DNA from: Ascoidea rubescens DSM 1968
Taxonomy: Eukaryota; Ascomycota; Saccharomycetes; Ascoideales; Ascoideaceae
Assembly (NCBI RefSeq): GCF_001661345.1
Contig: NW_017962913.1
Coordinates: 1,183,428-1,247,427 of the forward strand
Reading direction: 5' to 3'
DNA length: 64,000 nt
Shown: in pieces, positions 20,311-29,264 of the stretch
How positions within the stretch are numbered: the stretch's first letter is position 1
Layout of the letters: each line of letters opens with the position of its first letter
The notes under the pieces: generated by a model
The model's input: the letters and a program-made list of their open reading frames with translations, nothing else
The model's database searches: none
What the model was told of the DNA's origin: nothing
Translations under genes and position numbers: made by a program

Positions 20311-20976
20311 TTAAAAGAATTTCTTTTCCAAGTTCTTTTCGCTAAACTCTTTTCTAGAAACATATTTGAACGGCTCAATTTCACTTGGCTCGTCTTTTTT
20401 ATCAATTTCTGGTTCATTTTCCACATTTAGCTCCTTCTTTTCATTGACAGCTTCTGTCTTGATTTCGTCTTTCTTTTCTTCTGGTTCTTCTTTCAAGATT
20501 TTGGCGAGCTCAGCCAGGAATTTATCAAAATCAAACTCTTCTTCTGCCTGAAAATCCTTTTCCTGCATCTTCTGATCCTTTTTATTTGAATTTATCAAAC
20601 CAACTTCACTTTTTTTGTTTCCTGAACGTTCAAACATCAAATTTATAAGTTTCAATCTATCGTCGATATCCACATACTGTTTTTTAACTTCAATATCTTC
20701 AATGATTTCTTTTAAGATTTTTATTTTCATCTTATATCTTTTAGTGACCTCCTCATCTTTCCTTTTAATGTCGATAAGATTGACCAATTGAGATGCCAAT
20801 AATACAACTAAAAAGGATGGATATATATACGACCTATCAATCTTGATTTTGACTCTCTTTTGGTTTATGCTTTCTTGGTTATATTGGACTCGACACCTAG
20901 AAAATTTTCTGCTCTTGGAAACATTATCGAATATGGCTCGACCTGGTTTTATTCTTTTGTAAAAGATTGAAAACAT
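20311..20976 (-). CDS. Probable mitochondrial inner-membrane protein, tentatively Ina22-like
   Basis: 221 residues, not firmly identified. The N-terminus is rich in Arg/Lys/Ser with almost no acids up to about residue 33 (MFSIFYKRIKPGRAIFDNVS), resembling a mitochondrial presequence. A single membrane segment follows at about 52-68 (YPSFLVVLLASQLVNLI). Then comes a coiled-coil-like charged region (KDEEVTKRYKMKIKILKEII) and a very Glu/Lys-rich tail. This layout, a presequence plus one membrane span before a coiled coil, resembles the INA complex subunits (Ina22/Ina17) that assist F1Fo-ATP synthase assembly. The name is a guess from architecture. The ATG is at 20974-20976, with a CACGTG 59-64 bp upstream. 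Confidence 0.6.
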   Translation of the reverse strand: MFSIFYKRIKPGRAIFDNVSKSRKFSRCRVQYNQESINQKRVKIKIDRSYIYPSFLVVLLASQLVNLIDIKRKDEEVTKRYKMKIKILKEIIEDIEVKKQYVDIDDRLKLINLMFERSGNKKSEVGLINSNKKDQKMQEKDFQAEEEFDFDKFLAELAKILKEEPEEKKDEIKTEAVNEKKELNVENEPEIDKKDEPSEIEPFKYVSRKEFSEKNLEKKFF

Positions 20977-21034
20977 CTCTGATTAAAATTAAGAGTTCTT
21001 CATCTCTAAAAGCTGAAAATATTGCCAATCACTG

Positions 21035-21040
21035 CACGTG
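21035..21040. promoter_or_regulatory. CACGTG E-box upstream of the putative mitochondrial membrane protein
   Basis: Perfect CACGTG in the 201-bp spacer between SIN3's 3' end and the 20311-20976 gene, so most likely in the promoter of the latter. Cbf1-class site. Confidence 0.45.
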
Positions 21041-21177
21041 CTTTTAAGCCGAAAAGAACCAACGCACCGGTTCCATGCTGTTATACGCTTATATATGCAT
21101 GCCAATACGAGCTATAAAAATTGATTACCTACGAAAAATCTAATATAAATATACACTATTACACACAATTACAATCT

Positions 21178-24100
21178 TCATTGAACTTCATGGTTTCTAA
21201 TTTCTCCTTGAGAGACCTCTTGTTCTATCAGCGCAAATTGGTATCCACCTGTGGTTTCTTTATTAACTGAAGATGTCAAAACCTGTCCGTCTTTTGCTCC
21301 ATCCACAGTAACAGTATTGACGTCAACATCAACCTTAATTTTTGGTTTCCAATTGTTGTATGCATCTCCACCTTGCTCTTCGAGTATTTTGAACCTTTCT
21401 TCAAAATTATCTATTGATTTTTCGTCTTCAATGTCACACTTCCAGCCATATATACCTTCCAATATTGTAACAAAACTTTCAAGTTTTTGTTCTTTAGTTC
21501 TCTGTGGTGTCTTTTCTGAGTTTTCTTTACTATCTTCATCTTCAGTTTTATTTCTACCTTCATCTTCATCTTCATCTTCATCTTCATCTTCATCTTCATT
21601 CTCAACTTCCTCATTATTGTTAATGGTGTTAAATACCGAATACCTTGTAAACTCATCATGACTGCCTTCTTCAAAATATAATTTATAAGAATCTTGGGCA
21701 ACACGAACTTTCAATTGGGAATCTGTATAACCTTCAATTTGATCCTGAGAATCGTCATCGAAATTAGCCAAAAATGGCATGCAAATTTTATTTGCTGGAA
21801 CCCCCTCAGTTGGATGTGCCATTATATAACTTGTTAAGTAATAATTCCATTTTTCTTCATCGTTCTTATGATTCTTCAAGGTCAAATCATCCAAAGCAAC
21901 AAATTGAATAGTGACATGATCATTTTTGTTATCGTATTCAATTCTAAACATATTTTCTTCAGCTCCCATCAACTCTCTGACCCTCATTCTATAAATAATT
22001 TGATCTCTAGTTGCACTTCCAATATAATTTTTATCCAACTCAAATAAAACCATCATTTCTGATAATTTATTATCGCAAATTATTGTATGAATATGCTTGG
22101 ATAATCCCTGAATGACTTTATCAACTGTAAATAACTTAAATGCTTTATTACGGTATGCTTGTCTTAATGTCTCCTCAAACCATTGTCTTTCAATTTGTCC
22201 CTCAATTAGCCTGATCGAAAGCTCAATTGTTTGTCCATATGGATTTTCTCCATTCAATTCATAACCCATGTCTTTTAATTGAGATGAGAGTAATCCTAGA
22301 TCTTTGGCAAATTGTGTATCAATACGGCTAGATATTTCCTTACTAGTTTCTTCATTCATTTTCTTCAATTCTTCCAATCTTTCATAAATAGTCCTTAAAA
22401 ATCTAAAAAATACATAAATTTGCGTATTGCAAAACAAATTAAAAACATTTCTTTGAGAATTAGAATTTAATGATTCATCCAATTCCAATGTTGCTCTAGG
22501 ATTAGCTAATGTTTCAATCCATGACTCTCCAGCTTTAGCAACCTCATCAGATATATCAAGTTCATCATGGTGATCTTGAGATGGTGAAGCTGGACTGTCA
22601 CTGACATCTCCTCCTCTTCTGTTTCTTTTATTACTTCTTTTGAGGACATCTCTGAGTAAGTCAGAATCACGGTTACGTTTTTTATTTCCAGTAGAGACTG
22701 GAGTCGTAGATCCTGCAATACTACTAGAATCTGTTGTAAAATTTTGGAATTTTTCAACCAATTCATCGGGCAATTCAAAGAACAATTTTAGAAAACACGA
22801 ATAAAAATTAATAATTTTTTCTTTGTCTCTGGTTGAGTAAGGATTATTATTATCCAAGTACGCACATAACAATTGGGAAATATCAATAAAAATCTCTTTA
22901 TCTTTGAAATCATAATCTAATTGATTTTGAGGTTTAGGTGTTAATGGATGAAGTTTCTTTATGGAGTTATTTTGCTCAACTTTAATAGCATTGATTTCGG
23001 AAATTAGTTGCTTAGTAGTTAATAATTTTTTATCGGCTTGTTTGAAAGTGAGACCTAAATGGTCTAAACTTTTATGAAAGACTTTTTGTTCTTGTTCTCT
23101 CCAAATTTTATTCCATTCTCGATGAGCCTTTTTCCATTCTTCGTCTTTCTGTTTTAATCTTTTTAAAACAATTGGAATGGATATTGCTGGTTTTTCGTGT
23201 AAAGCGTCTATTACTTCAAAACCTTTATCTTTATCATATATTTTTCTGATAACTTTTTTATAAATAGTTATTGATGTATGACCTAAACCAGGCTCTAACT
23301 TGAAATTCTCTTTCTCTCTTTGGGGCATTGAAGCGATTCTATTTGCGATTGTTTCCAAAGTTTGGATTGTTCTTAAATTTGCTTCCATATAAAAATCATA
23401 TTCATGTCTAGCTTCTTCGATATTAAACAAGACTTCTTCATATTGATTTTTGCGATGAGCAATAAATCCCGAATCTTCGGAAGCCCAAATTGGATGACCA
23501 ACCCATTCATCATTACAGACTTCCCAGCACAACTCATCACGGCCAGAGCAGGGCATATAAGTTTCAGCTTTTGGAAGTTGTCTATATGAGGGACCATATG
23601 CTTTACATAAATCTAGTTGTAATTTATGTTTTTTAAAATGGATATCTTCGATATTTAAAGGTTCAAGACCATCATAACCAATATAATTTTTGAACCAATC
23701 AAATAATTCGGGTTGAGAACCAATAAAGCTATAAATTCTTTCAACAAGAGTAATTTTGTCAATTAAATTTTGAGTGAAAAGGTTAATTAATTTCAAAAAA
23801 TTATTATAAGTTGGTCTGTTTGAAATGAATTTTTTGCATTTATCAAAAAAGGCCAACTCTTCAGTTAGAGCAGTCTTTTGAGGAGGAAGTTTTTGGATTG
23901 GTTGTGATTGAGCTTGAACTTGAGATTGGGATTGTCTTTGATAAGATGGGTTATTTAGATAATTGGGGTTGGGTAGGATATCGCCTCTTTCACTTGAAAC
24001 AGGATATTGATCGTTGCTATTGTTGATATTTTGTAGAGAAATATAATTATTATTTGATCTTCTGTTATTTGGGGCTATTATAGGATTAGCAATTGGAGGA

Positions 24101-24886
24101 GGCTGAATGGAAATTTGTTGTAATTGATTAGCTTGCTGTAATTGTTGCAGGACCTGATTTTGAATTTGAATTTGACCTGAAATTGAATTTTTGGATGCCG
24201 AGGGAGGAGGAAAATTTCCAACTGGTGGAAGATGAGAATTAGTAGGGGTTCTTAAACCTTGAGGAATTTGGTTTTGGTTTTGGTTTTGAGGTTGATTTTG
24301 ATTTTGATTTTGACTTTGACTTTGATTTTGACTTTGACTTTGACTTTGACTTTGATTCTGACTCTGAGGTTGATTTTGAACTTGATTTTGGTTTTGGGAA
24401 GGCACAGGAGAATAATAAGATGAGTAAGATAAGTCCTGTTGTTGAACCGGGTGTTGTTGTTGATGGGATTGAGTTTGCTGATATTGTTGAGATAAATTTT
24501 GATTTAATTGCTGCTGTTGCTGTTGCTGTTGGTTGAAAGATTGATAATTACTTTGTGGAAGACTAAATTGCTGTGGACCATCGTAAGGTATAAATCTTTT
24601 AAAGTCTGCTAATAAATCAGGATCATCTCTGAACAAGTTTGTCACCTCATGATAAACTTCATAGATTGGTTTATTTTCAGTTTGATAATTCTGCAAAGTT
24701 TTCAAAAACTGTTTATAAATTTCGGGTTGATTGGTAAAACGGACTTTAACATGATTGACATAGTTGATTGCATCGTTCATTTCGACTTGACCTTGAATTT
24801 GTTGTTGAATTGTGGATTGAGTTGGATGATAGATCTGAATTTGTTGTGATTGAGATTGTAGTTGCTGTTGCTGATGCTGTTGCTGA

Positions 24887-24918
<32 letters not shown>

Positions 24919-25569
24919 TTGTTGTTGTTGGATTTGCAGCGTATGAACTTGAGAAATTTGGGGTTGCTGAGGTTGGGGATGCTGAATTGGATGAAGAGGC
25001 ATTTGTGGTGGCACTTGTTGAGCTTGAGTTTGAGTTTGGACTTGAGAGGAAGAGATTTGTGACAGAGATAGATGCTGGGGTTGGGATTGAGATTGAGATT
25101 GCTGAGGGATCGAGGATTGAGTGGTTGTGCCTCTTGGAGTGGTTACTCGAATCAAATGAGGATCAAGAGGATCTGTCGAACACTCAATGTGATAACCTGG
25201 AGGCAAAAAGGTGTTAAAGCCTTGGATCAAGTTGAGATGTCCACGAAATAATACTGATACTTTGTCGATAACGTCCGGGGTGTCAATCCTGTTAAAAAAA
25301 ACAAGCCAAAAGCAAAAAAAGCAAAGAAGATGTTAGTGAGAAATCCAAAGGAGCTGAAAAAAACAAAACAGCAACATCGAGACAGCAACACCAGAGCAGG
25401 AGAGCAACGATACATACATTTGCCCTTTGAAGGCCTTCATAATGTCCAAGAACTGGTTGTAGACATCGGGCTGGTGAAAAAACTGTTTTTTTACTTGCTT
25501 TAAATAGGCCAAAGCATCTGTCATGTTCAAGATTCGAAGCAAGGGCTGGTCCTGTGGTTGGCCATTCAT
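21178..25569 (-). CDS. SIN3: Sin3 transcriptional corepressor scaffold (two exons)
   Basis: Join of 25569-25418 and 25288-21178 (minus strand) gives 1,420 residues; S. cerevisiae Sin3 is 1,536. Sin3 is the scaffold of the Rpd3L and Rpd3S deacetylase complexes. PAH1 spans about 14-84 and crosses the splice ([20 protein letters not shown], then [19 protein letters not shown]). PAH2 is at about 222-285 ([20 protein letters not shown]). PAH3 is at about 525-590 ([19 protein letters not shown]). The Sin3 HDAC-interaction domain follows ([39 protein letters not shown]). Gln-rich linkers separate the PAH domains and an Asp/Glu run lies near the C-terminus. The N-terminus lacks the long extension of S. 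cerevisiae. The start codon is 158 bp from the LCB3 stop on the same strand. Confidence 0.95.
21553..21597 (-). repeat. (GATGAA)n acidic repeat in SIN3
   Basis: Tandem CATCTT/TTCATC hexamers coding an alternating Glu-Asp run near the Sin3 C-terminus. Length-variable low complexity, in frame. Confidence 0.85.
24861..24930 (-). repeat. CAG/CAA poly-Gln tract in SIN3
   Basis: Gln codons with a pure run of 14 Gln (CAA then CAG codons on the coding strand), interrupted by His (CAT/CAG-derived) further on. It lies in the linker between PAH1 and PAH2. Confidence 0.85.
25289..25417 (-). other. Spliceosomal intron in SIN3 (129 nt)
   Basis: On the minus strand: donor GTATGT starting at 25417, branch-like CACTAAC at about 25340-25346, and a T-rich tract leading to acceptor ACAG ending at 25289. 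Splicing makes an AT|G methionine codon and joins FKGQ to MIDTPDVI, reconstituting PAH1. A run-on frame into the intron diverges at once from Sin3. Confidence 0.93.
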
Positions 25570-25727
25570 TTCCTGTGATAGCTGGAGAAGATATATGAGC
25601 TGTGCCTGAAGAACTGGAGCTTTTTTGCTTTTGTATCTCAGTGCCTTTTTGCGCAGGGCTTACCCGCCAGGTCACGTTCCATGCCGGCTCCACAGAGATG
25701 GACGCTGCGGGTGTGCATATGCACGCC

Positions 25728-27251
25728 TCATCTGGCAGCGCACTCCAAGCCCACGAGTCTGGTAGCCACGGCGAACCCGAACACCGCCATGAAGGGAATG
25801 CCGGCGTACACGATCAACCGCCCAACCACCTCCACGTCGTACCGCGGCCGCAACGCGACGCACGCCGGATAGGTGCGGTTTTTCAAGTCCAAGTCGTGCT
25901 CCAACTCCCTGGCGTTTTTGCTAGTCGACAACACCTCATAGTAGTCGCTCATCGACGCTGGGCCCTGTTTGTCGTCTAGCTTTCCAAAGGTGAGATCGCT
26001 CTTGGAAATGTTATCTTTGGAGAGTAGATTCTCGTAAATCGTCTCGTACTCCTTTTCGCTTGAGATTCGGGAAACCGGCCTGAAAAACCTTCTGGGAACG
26101 TAGATGTTGATCTTCTTGTAAATTCTGGGTAAGATCAAGTAGATGATTTTCTTAGAGAACGTTTTCCAAATCAACACCAAAATTGCTCCTAGCACCACCC
26201 TCAAAATAGACCCAACCAACCCCAATTGATCATATGAATAGTATGTCGATATCTTGCTATCCTGGTACTCAATTGGCAAAACGTACTTGGATTTAGAATA
26301 CAACCAATGCGTAATCTCCAATCCTGATACAACTCCAATAAATGCAACAGAGTCGTCAAAACATGGGCAGTCGTCAACGGGCTCAGCATGGAAATGAATC
26401 AATATACCAGTTATACTTATAATTGAAACCGGAATCAAAATTGAAACCAAACCAAGTTTTAAATCAAAATTAAACACAAAATTGTCCCAATGCTCTTTAA
26501 TCAACAATCGAAATATAACACAAAATATCCCTATCAAAGATCCAAATAGTAAGTCTAAAAACCCATGCATCCCACAATAAATTCTACCAAATAAAAGTGA
26601 AAAATAATAAACGAAAATCAAAAATATCGAAAAATATTCTAAAATGAATGAGTCATTGTTAATACTATTATTATTATCAATTTTGTTGTTTTGAATTTTT
26701 TCATACAAATAAACCAAAAAAATCAATGCAGCGCCCGTCGCATTTGCTGAATGTGATGACGGTAATCCATATTCCTTTGCTGTATATCCTGACATTGTGA
26801 TCCGATGTACAGGAGGTGATCTTGGTCTAGGTAAACAAAAATAATCCTTCAAGCATCCTGTGAAAAACACCCCAAATCCTAAAACCCAAACTAAATCCCT
26901 CGTCAACTCGGCTGATCCAAACCAAATGGGTATTGGTAAAATTAAAACATAAAATGTGTGAGCAGCCAAATTAGCAGTCCACGAAAAATACAAATCAAAA
27001 ACCTTGCAACGTAATAAAGACTGGATTTTGAACAAAATTGGGGTTTCTGCTCTAATTAATGGCAATAAAATCGACCTAAACCGATAACGAAATGGTGAAA
27101 ATTTAGACTTGTAATGTTCGTCACTCTTATTTCCAGCATCAATGTTAATAACAGATCTCTTTCTAGGTCGATTTGTTCTCTGGTTCGCAGTAATAGTTGT
27201 GGAAGAAGAGCTTGAGCTGGTGCCCTGGAAATCCACAACAGAGAATGGCAT
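25728..27251 (-). CDS. LCB3: Sphingoid long-chain base-1-phosphate phosphatase (Lcb3/Ysr3 family)
   Basis: 507 residues from ATG 27249-27251 (MPFSVVDFQG). It is an ER multi-pass PAP2 phosphatase that dephosphorylates dihydrosphingosine- and phytosphingosine-1-phosphate. All three PAP2 motifs are present: KDYFCLPRPRSPP (135-147, K-x6-RP), GLPSSHSANA (162-171) and GRIYCGMHGFLD (222-233, R-x5-H-x3-D). About eight hydrophobic segments are visible. A Ser-rich, basic N-terminal tail precedes them. The last 60 codons are strikingly GC-rich compared with the rest. S. cerevisiae has two paralogues (LCB3, YSR3); which one this corresponds to is not decidable here. It diverges from SEC11, another ER gene. 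Confidence 0.93.
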   Translation of the reverse strand: MPFSVVDFQGTSSSSSSTTITANQRTNRPRKRSVINIDAGNKSDEHYKSKFSPFRYRFRSILLPLIRAETPILFKIQSLLRCKVFDLYFSWTANLAAHTFYVLILPIPIWFGSAELTRDLVWVLGFGVFFTGCLKDYFCLPRPRSPPVHRITMSGYTAKEYGLPSSHSANATGAALIFLVYLYEKIQNNKIDNNNSINNDSFILEYFSIFLIFVYYFSLLFGRIYCGMHGFLDLLFGSLIGIFCVIFRLLIKEHWDNFVFNFDLKLGLVSILIPVSIISITGILIHFHAEPVDDCPCFDDSVAFIGVVSGLEITHWLYSKSKYVLPIEYQDSKISTYYSYDQLGLVGSILRVVLGAILVLIWKTFSKKIIYLILPRIYKKINIYVPRRFFRPVSRISSEKEYETIYENLLSKDNISKSDLTFGKLDDKQGPASMSDYYEVLSTSKNARELEHDLDLKNRTYPACVALRPRYDVEVVGRLIVYAGIPFMAVFGFAVATRLVGLECAAR

Positions 27252-27551
27252 TATCAAAGAAAATTAAATATAAATTACTGCTGCACTGGAACCAAATGCA
27301 TTTCAACTCCCAAACAGCAAACCGACTCTATAAAACTGCTTATCTTCTCTTCTCATAACGTGAACAATTTCACACTTCAAGGTTTGCCTGGATTGAGTTT
27401 CCGTCCATCTACGGAAAAACACATCCGTTCCCGGAAAAAACAATATCTGCAGAAGCTGGTTTGGACAGCATTTTCTTTTTAGGAGAAGAAGCAGAAGAAG
27501 CAGAAGCAGAGATCCCATTGCGTTTCAACACCCTCACAACACTCTCACACA

Positions 27552-28067
27552 ATGCTATCTGTAAATCGCCAGCAAATAAGCCAGCTTTTGCAGTTTGCAC
27601 TAATCGTCTCCAGTGCTTTTATGATCTGGAAAACTCTTTCTGTGATAACAAACTCAGAGTCTCCAATTGTCGTTGTATTGTCTGGCTCAATGGAACCTGC
27701 CTTCCAAAGAGGCGATATATTGTTTTTGAATAATAGGCAGACCTTTGTTGACGCCGGTGATATAGTTGTTTATCAGATCAAACATAGAGAAATTCCAATT
27801 GTTCATCGAGTAATGAATCAACACTCAAACTTGCAAAAGTTAAAACAGTTTCTCTTGACCAAAGGTGACAACAATCCCGTAAATGACTTAAGCTTGTACA
27901 ATAGAAATCAACTATATCTTAACAGAGAAAAGGACATTTTGGGTGTAGTCAAAGGTTACTTGCCCAAAGTTGGCTATTTAACTATATTTATAACTGAAAA
28001 TGCTTACTTCAAATATACCTTACTAGGTTTGATGGCCATATCTTCGATTTTACAACGTGATGAATGA
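27552..28067 (+). CDS. SEC11: Signal peptidase catalytic subunit Sec11
   Basis: 171 residues (S. cerevisiae Sec11 is 167). It cleaves signal peptides in the ER lumen as the catalytic subunit of the signal peptidase complex. An N-terminal membrane helix at about 13-32 precedes the catalytic blocks. These are Ser44 in [16 protein letters not shown], His85 in IPIVHRVM, and Asp106/Asp112 in [13 protein letters not shown] second conserved stretch is [14 protein letters not shown], followed by a C-terminal hydrophobic helix. Complete. It shares a 300-bp divergent promoter with the LCB3-like gene. Confidence 0.98.
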   Translation: MLSVNRQQISQLLQFALIVSSAFMIWKTLSVITNSESPIVVVLSGSMEPAFQRGDILFLNNRQTFVDAGDIVVYQIKHREIPIVHRVMNQHSNLQKLKQFLLTKGDNNPVNDLSLYNRNQLYLNREKDILGVVKGYLPKVGYLTIFITENAYFKYTLLGLMAISSILQRDE

Positions 28068-28200
28068 TAACCTTTAAGTAGCACTCTTTTAACAATAACA
28101 ACATTTTATAGCTTAATTTGATTTAATTTAATTTAACTTAAATCTAAAAAATAAAAAAATAAAACAATAAAATAAAAGAATAAACAGACAAAAAATAAAC

Positions 28201-28998
28201 TTAATCAAAAGGTGTCAAATATGCTTCAGCAATAAATCTCGATCTTGCATTTAAAAATAACTTCATTTCACTGATTTCTTTATCAACGTCTTCCATGAAT
28301 TCAATGATAAAATCAACTAACTTAAATTTCAACATTTTATTTGTATGGTAATTAGTTATCAAAAAACTGATATCATATCCCTCAATTGGATTTCTTCTTA
28401 ATATTAAAAATTGTTCAGCTCTTGAGGTTAAAAATCTTGTAAATTTATGAACCAATATCTGTTCAATTTCATCGCTTTTTTTGATTTTGATTGAAACTCG
28501 AACTGAATTAATACTTGGTTCAATCAAAGTTTTTTCGTTTTCATTCCTCGATATTAACATTGGATTCAATAAAACCTCTCTAGTTTGCTTGCTCTCGATT
28601 TCAGGTCTATTGTGCCTTTCAACAATTTGTGACGAAAAATCCTCCAATGTCATTGCTGCTGTCAAACTGCTTCTTACAGCAGATAAATATGGTCTTAATG
28701 ATTGTGACTATTTCATTATTATTCAATTCAATTTAATTCAATTTCCATCAATTTAATTTATCATTATATCACCTTTTCAAACTCTTATTCTCATCAAATG
28801 AATTTCAGATATTTTATTTTTTTTTGTTCAAGTTTTCTCAATCTTGTTTTTTTAACTTCCCCTATTCCTACATAAATCGAAAAATCAATTGATGCGAGTT
28901 GAAAAAAAAATGATAAATTACGATTAACCAATTTGATCACAACACTGTTAGTACCCTAGTAATGGAATATTAGTTTCTAGCACTCAATTACTCACCAT
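28201..28998 (-). CDS. ARC19: Arp2/3 complex subunit Arc19 (ARPC4), probably with a one-codon first exon
   Basis: Exon 2 (28707-28201) codes 168 residues starting [20 protein letters not shown]. It contains ARPC4 blocks NFSSQ-like [54 protein letters not shown] and [20 protein letters not shown] then [12 protein letters not shown]. Arc19 is a core subunit of the actin-nucleating Arp2/3 complex. The codon before SQS is TAG, so no in-frame ATG precedes it. An ATG at 28996-28998 directly followed by GTGAGT would supply the initiator Met after splicing. That gives M-SQSLRPYL, 169 residues (171 in S. cerevisiae). The coding body is certain; exon 1 is inferred. Confidence 0.88.
28708..28995 (-). 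other. Proposed intron in ARC19 directly after the start codon
   Basis: Donor GTGAGT at 28995 (minus), perfect TACTAAC at 28953-28947, acceptor ATAG ending at 28708 (288 nt). The branch-to-acceptor distance (about 240 nt) is unusually long. A nearer acceptor TGTAG ends at 28868 and would give Met-Glu-stop. So either the distal AG is chosen by RNA structure, or the first exon differs from this model. Confidence 0.5.
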
Positions 28999-29264
28999 TT
29001 TTCCTATTAAATCTTATATTCTAATCCTACTTATTATCCTATATGAGGTTCACCAGATCACAGATGGATAACAATACGTATCGGCTTTGGTTCTTTTATT
29101 TTTCACTGACCGCTTAGCTAAGCAAAAACCCAAAAATCAGGTACCAATGCATTTAGCCGTTTAAAAATGCGTCATATGCATAAAAACCAAATAGATGGTT
29201 CTAACCCATCGCAATGGTGAAAAGGAAGCAAAAACAGCAAAAACAGCATAAGAAGCACAAGTTC

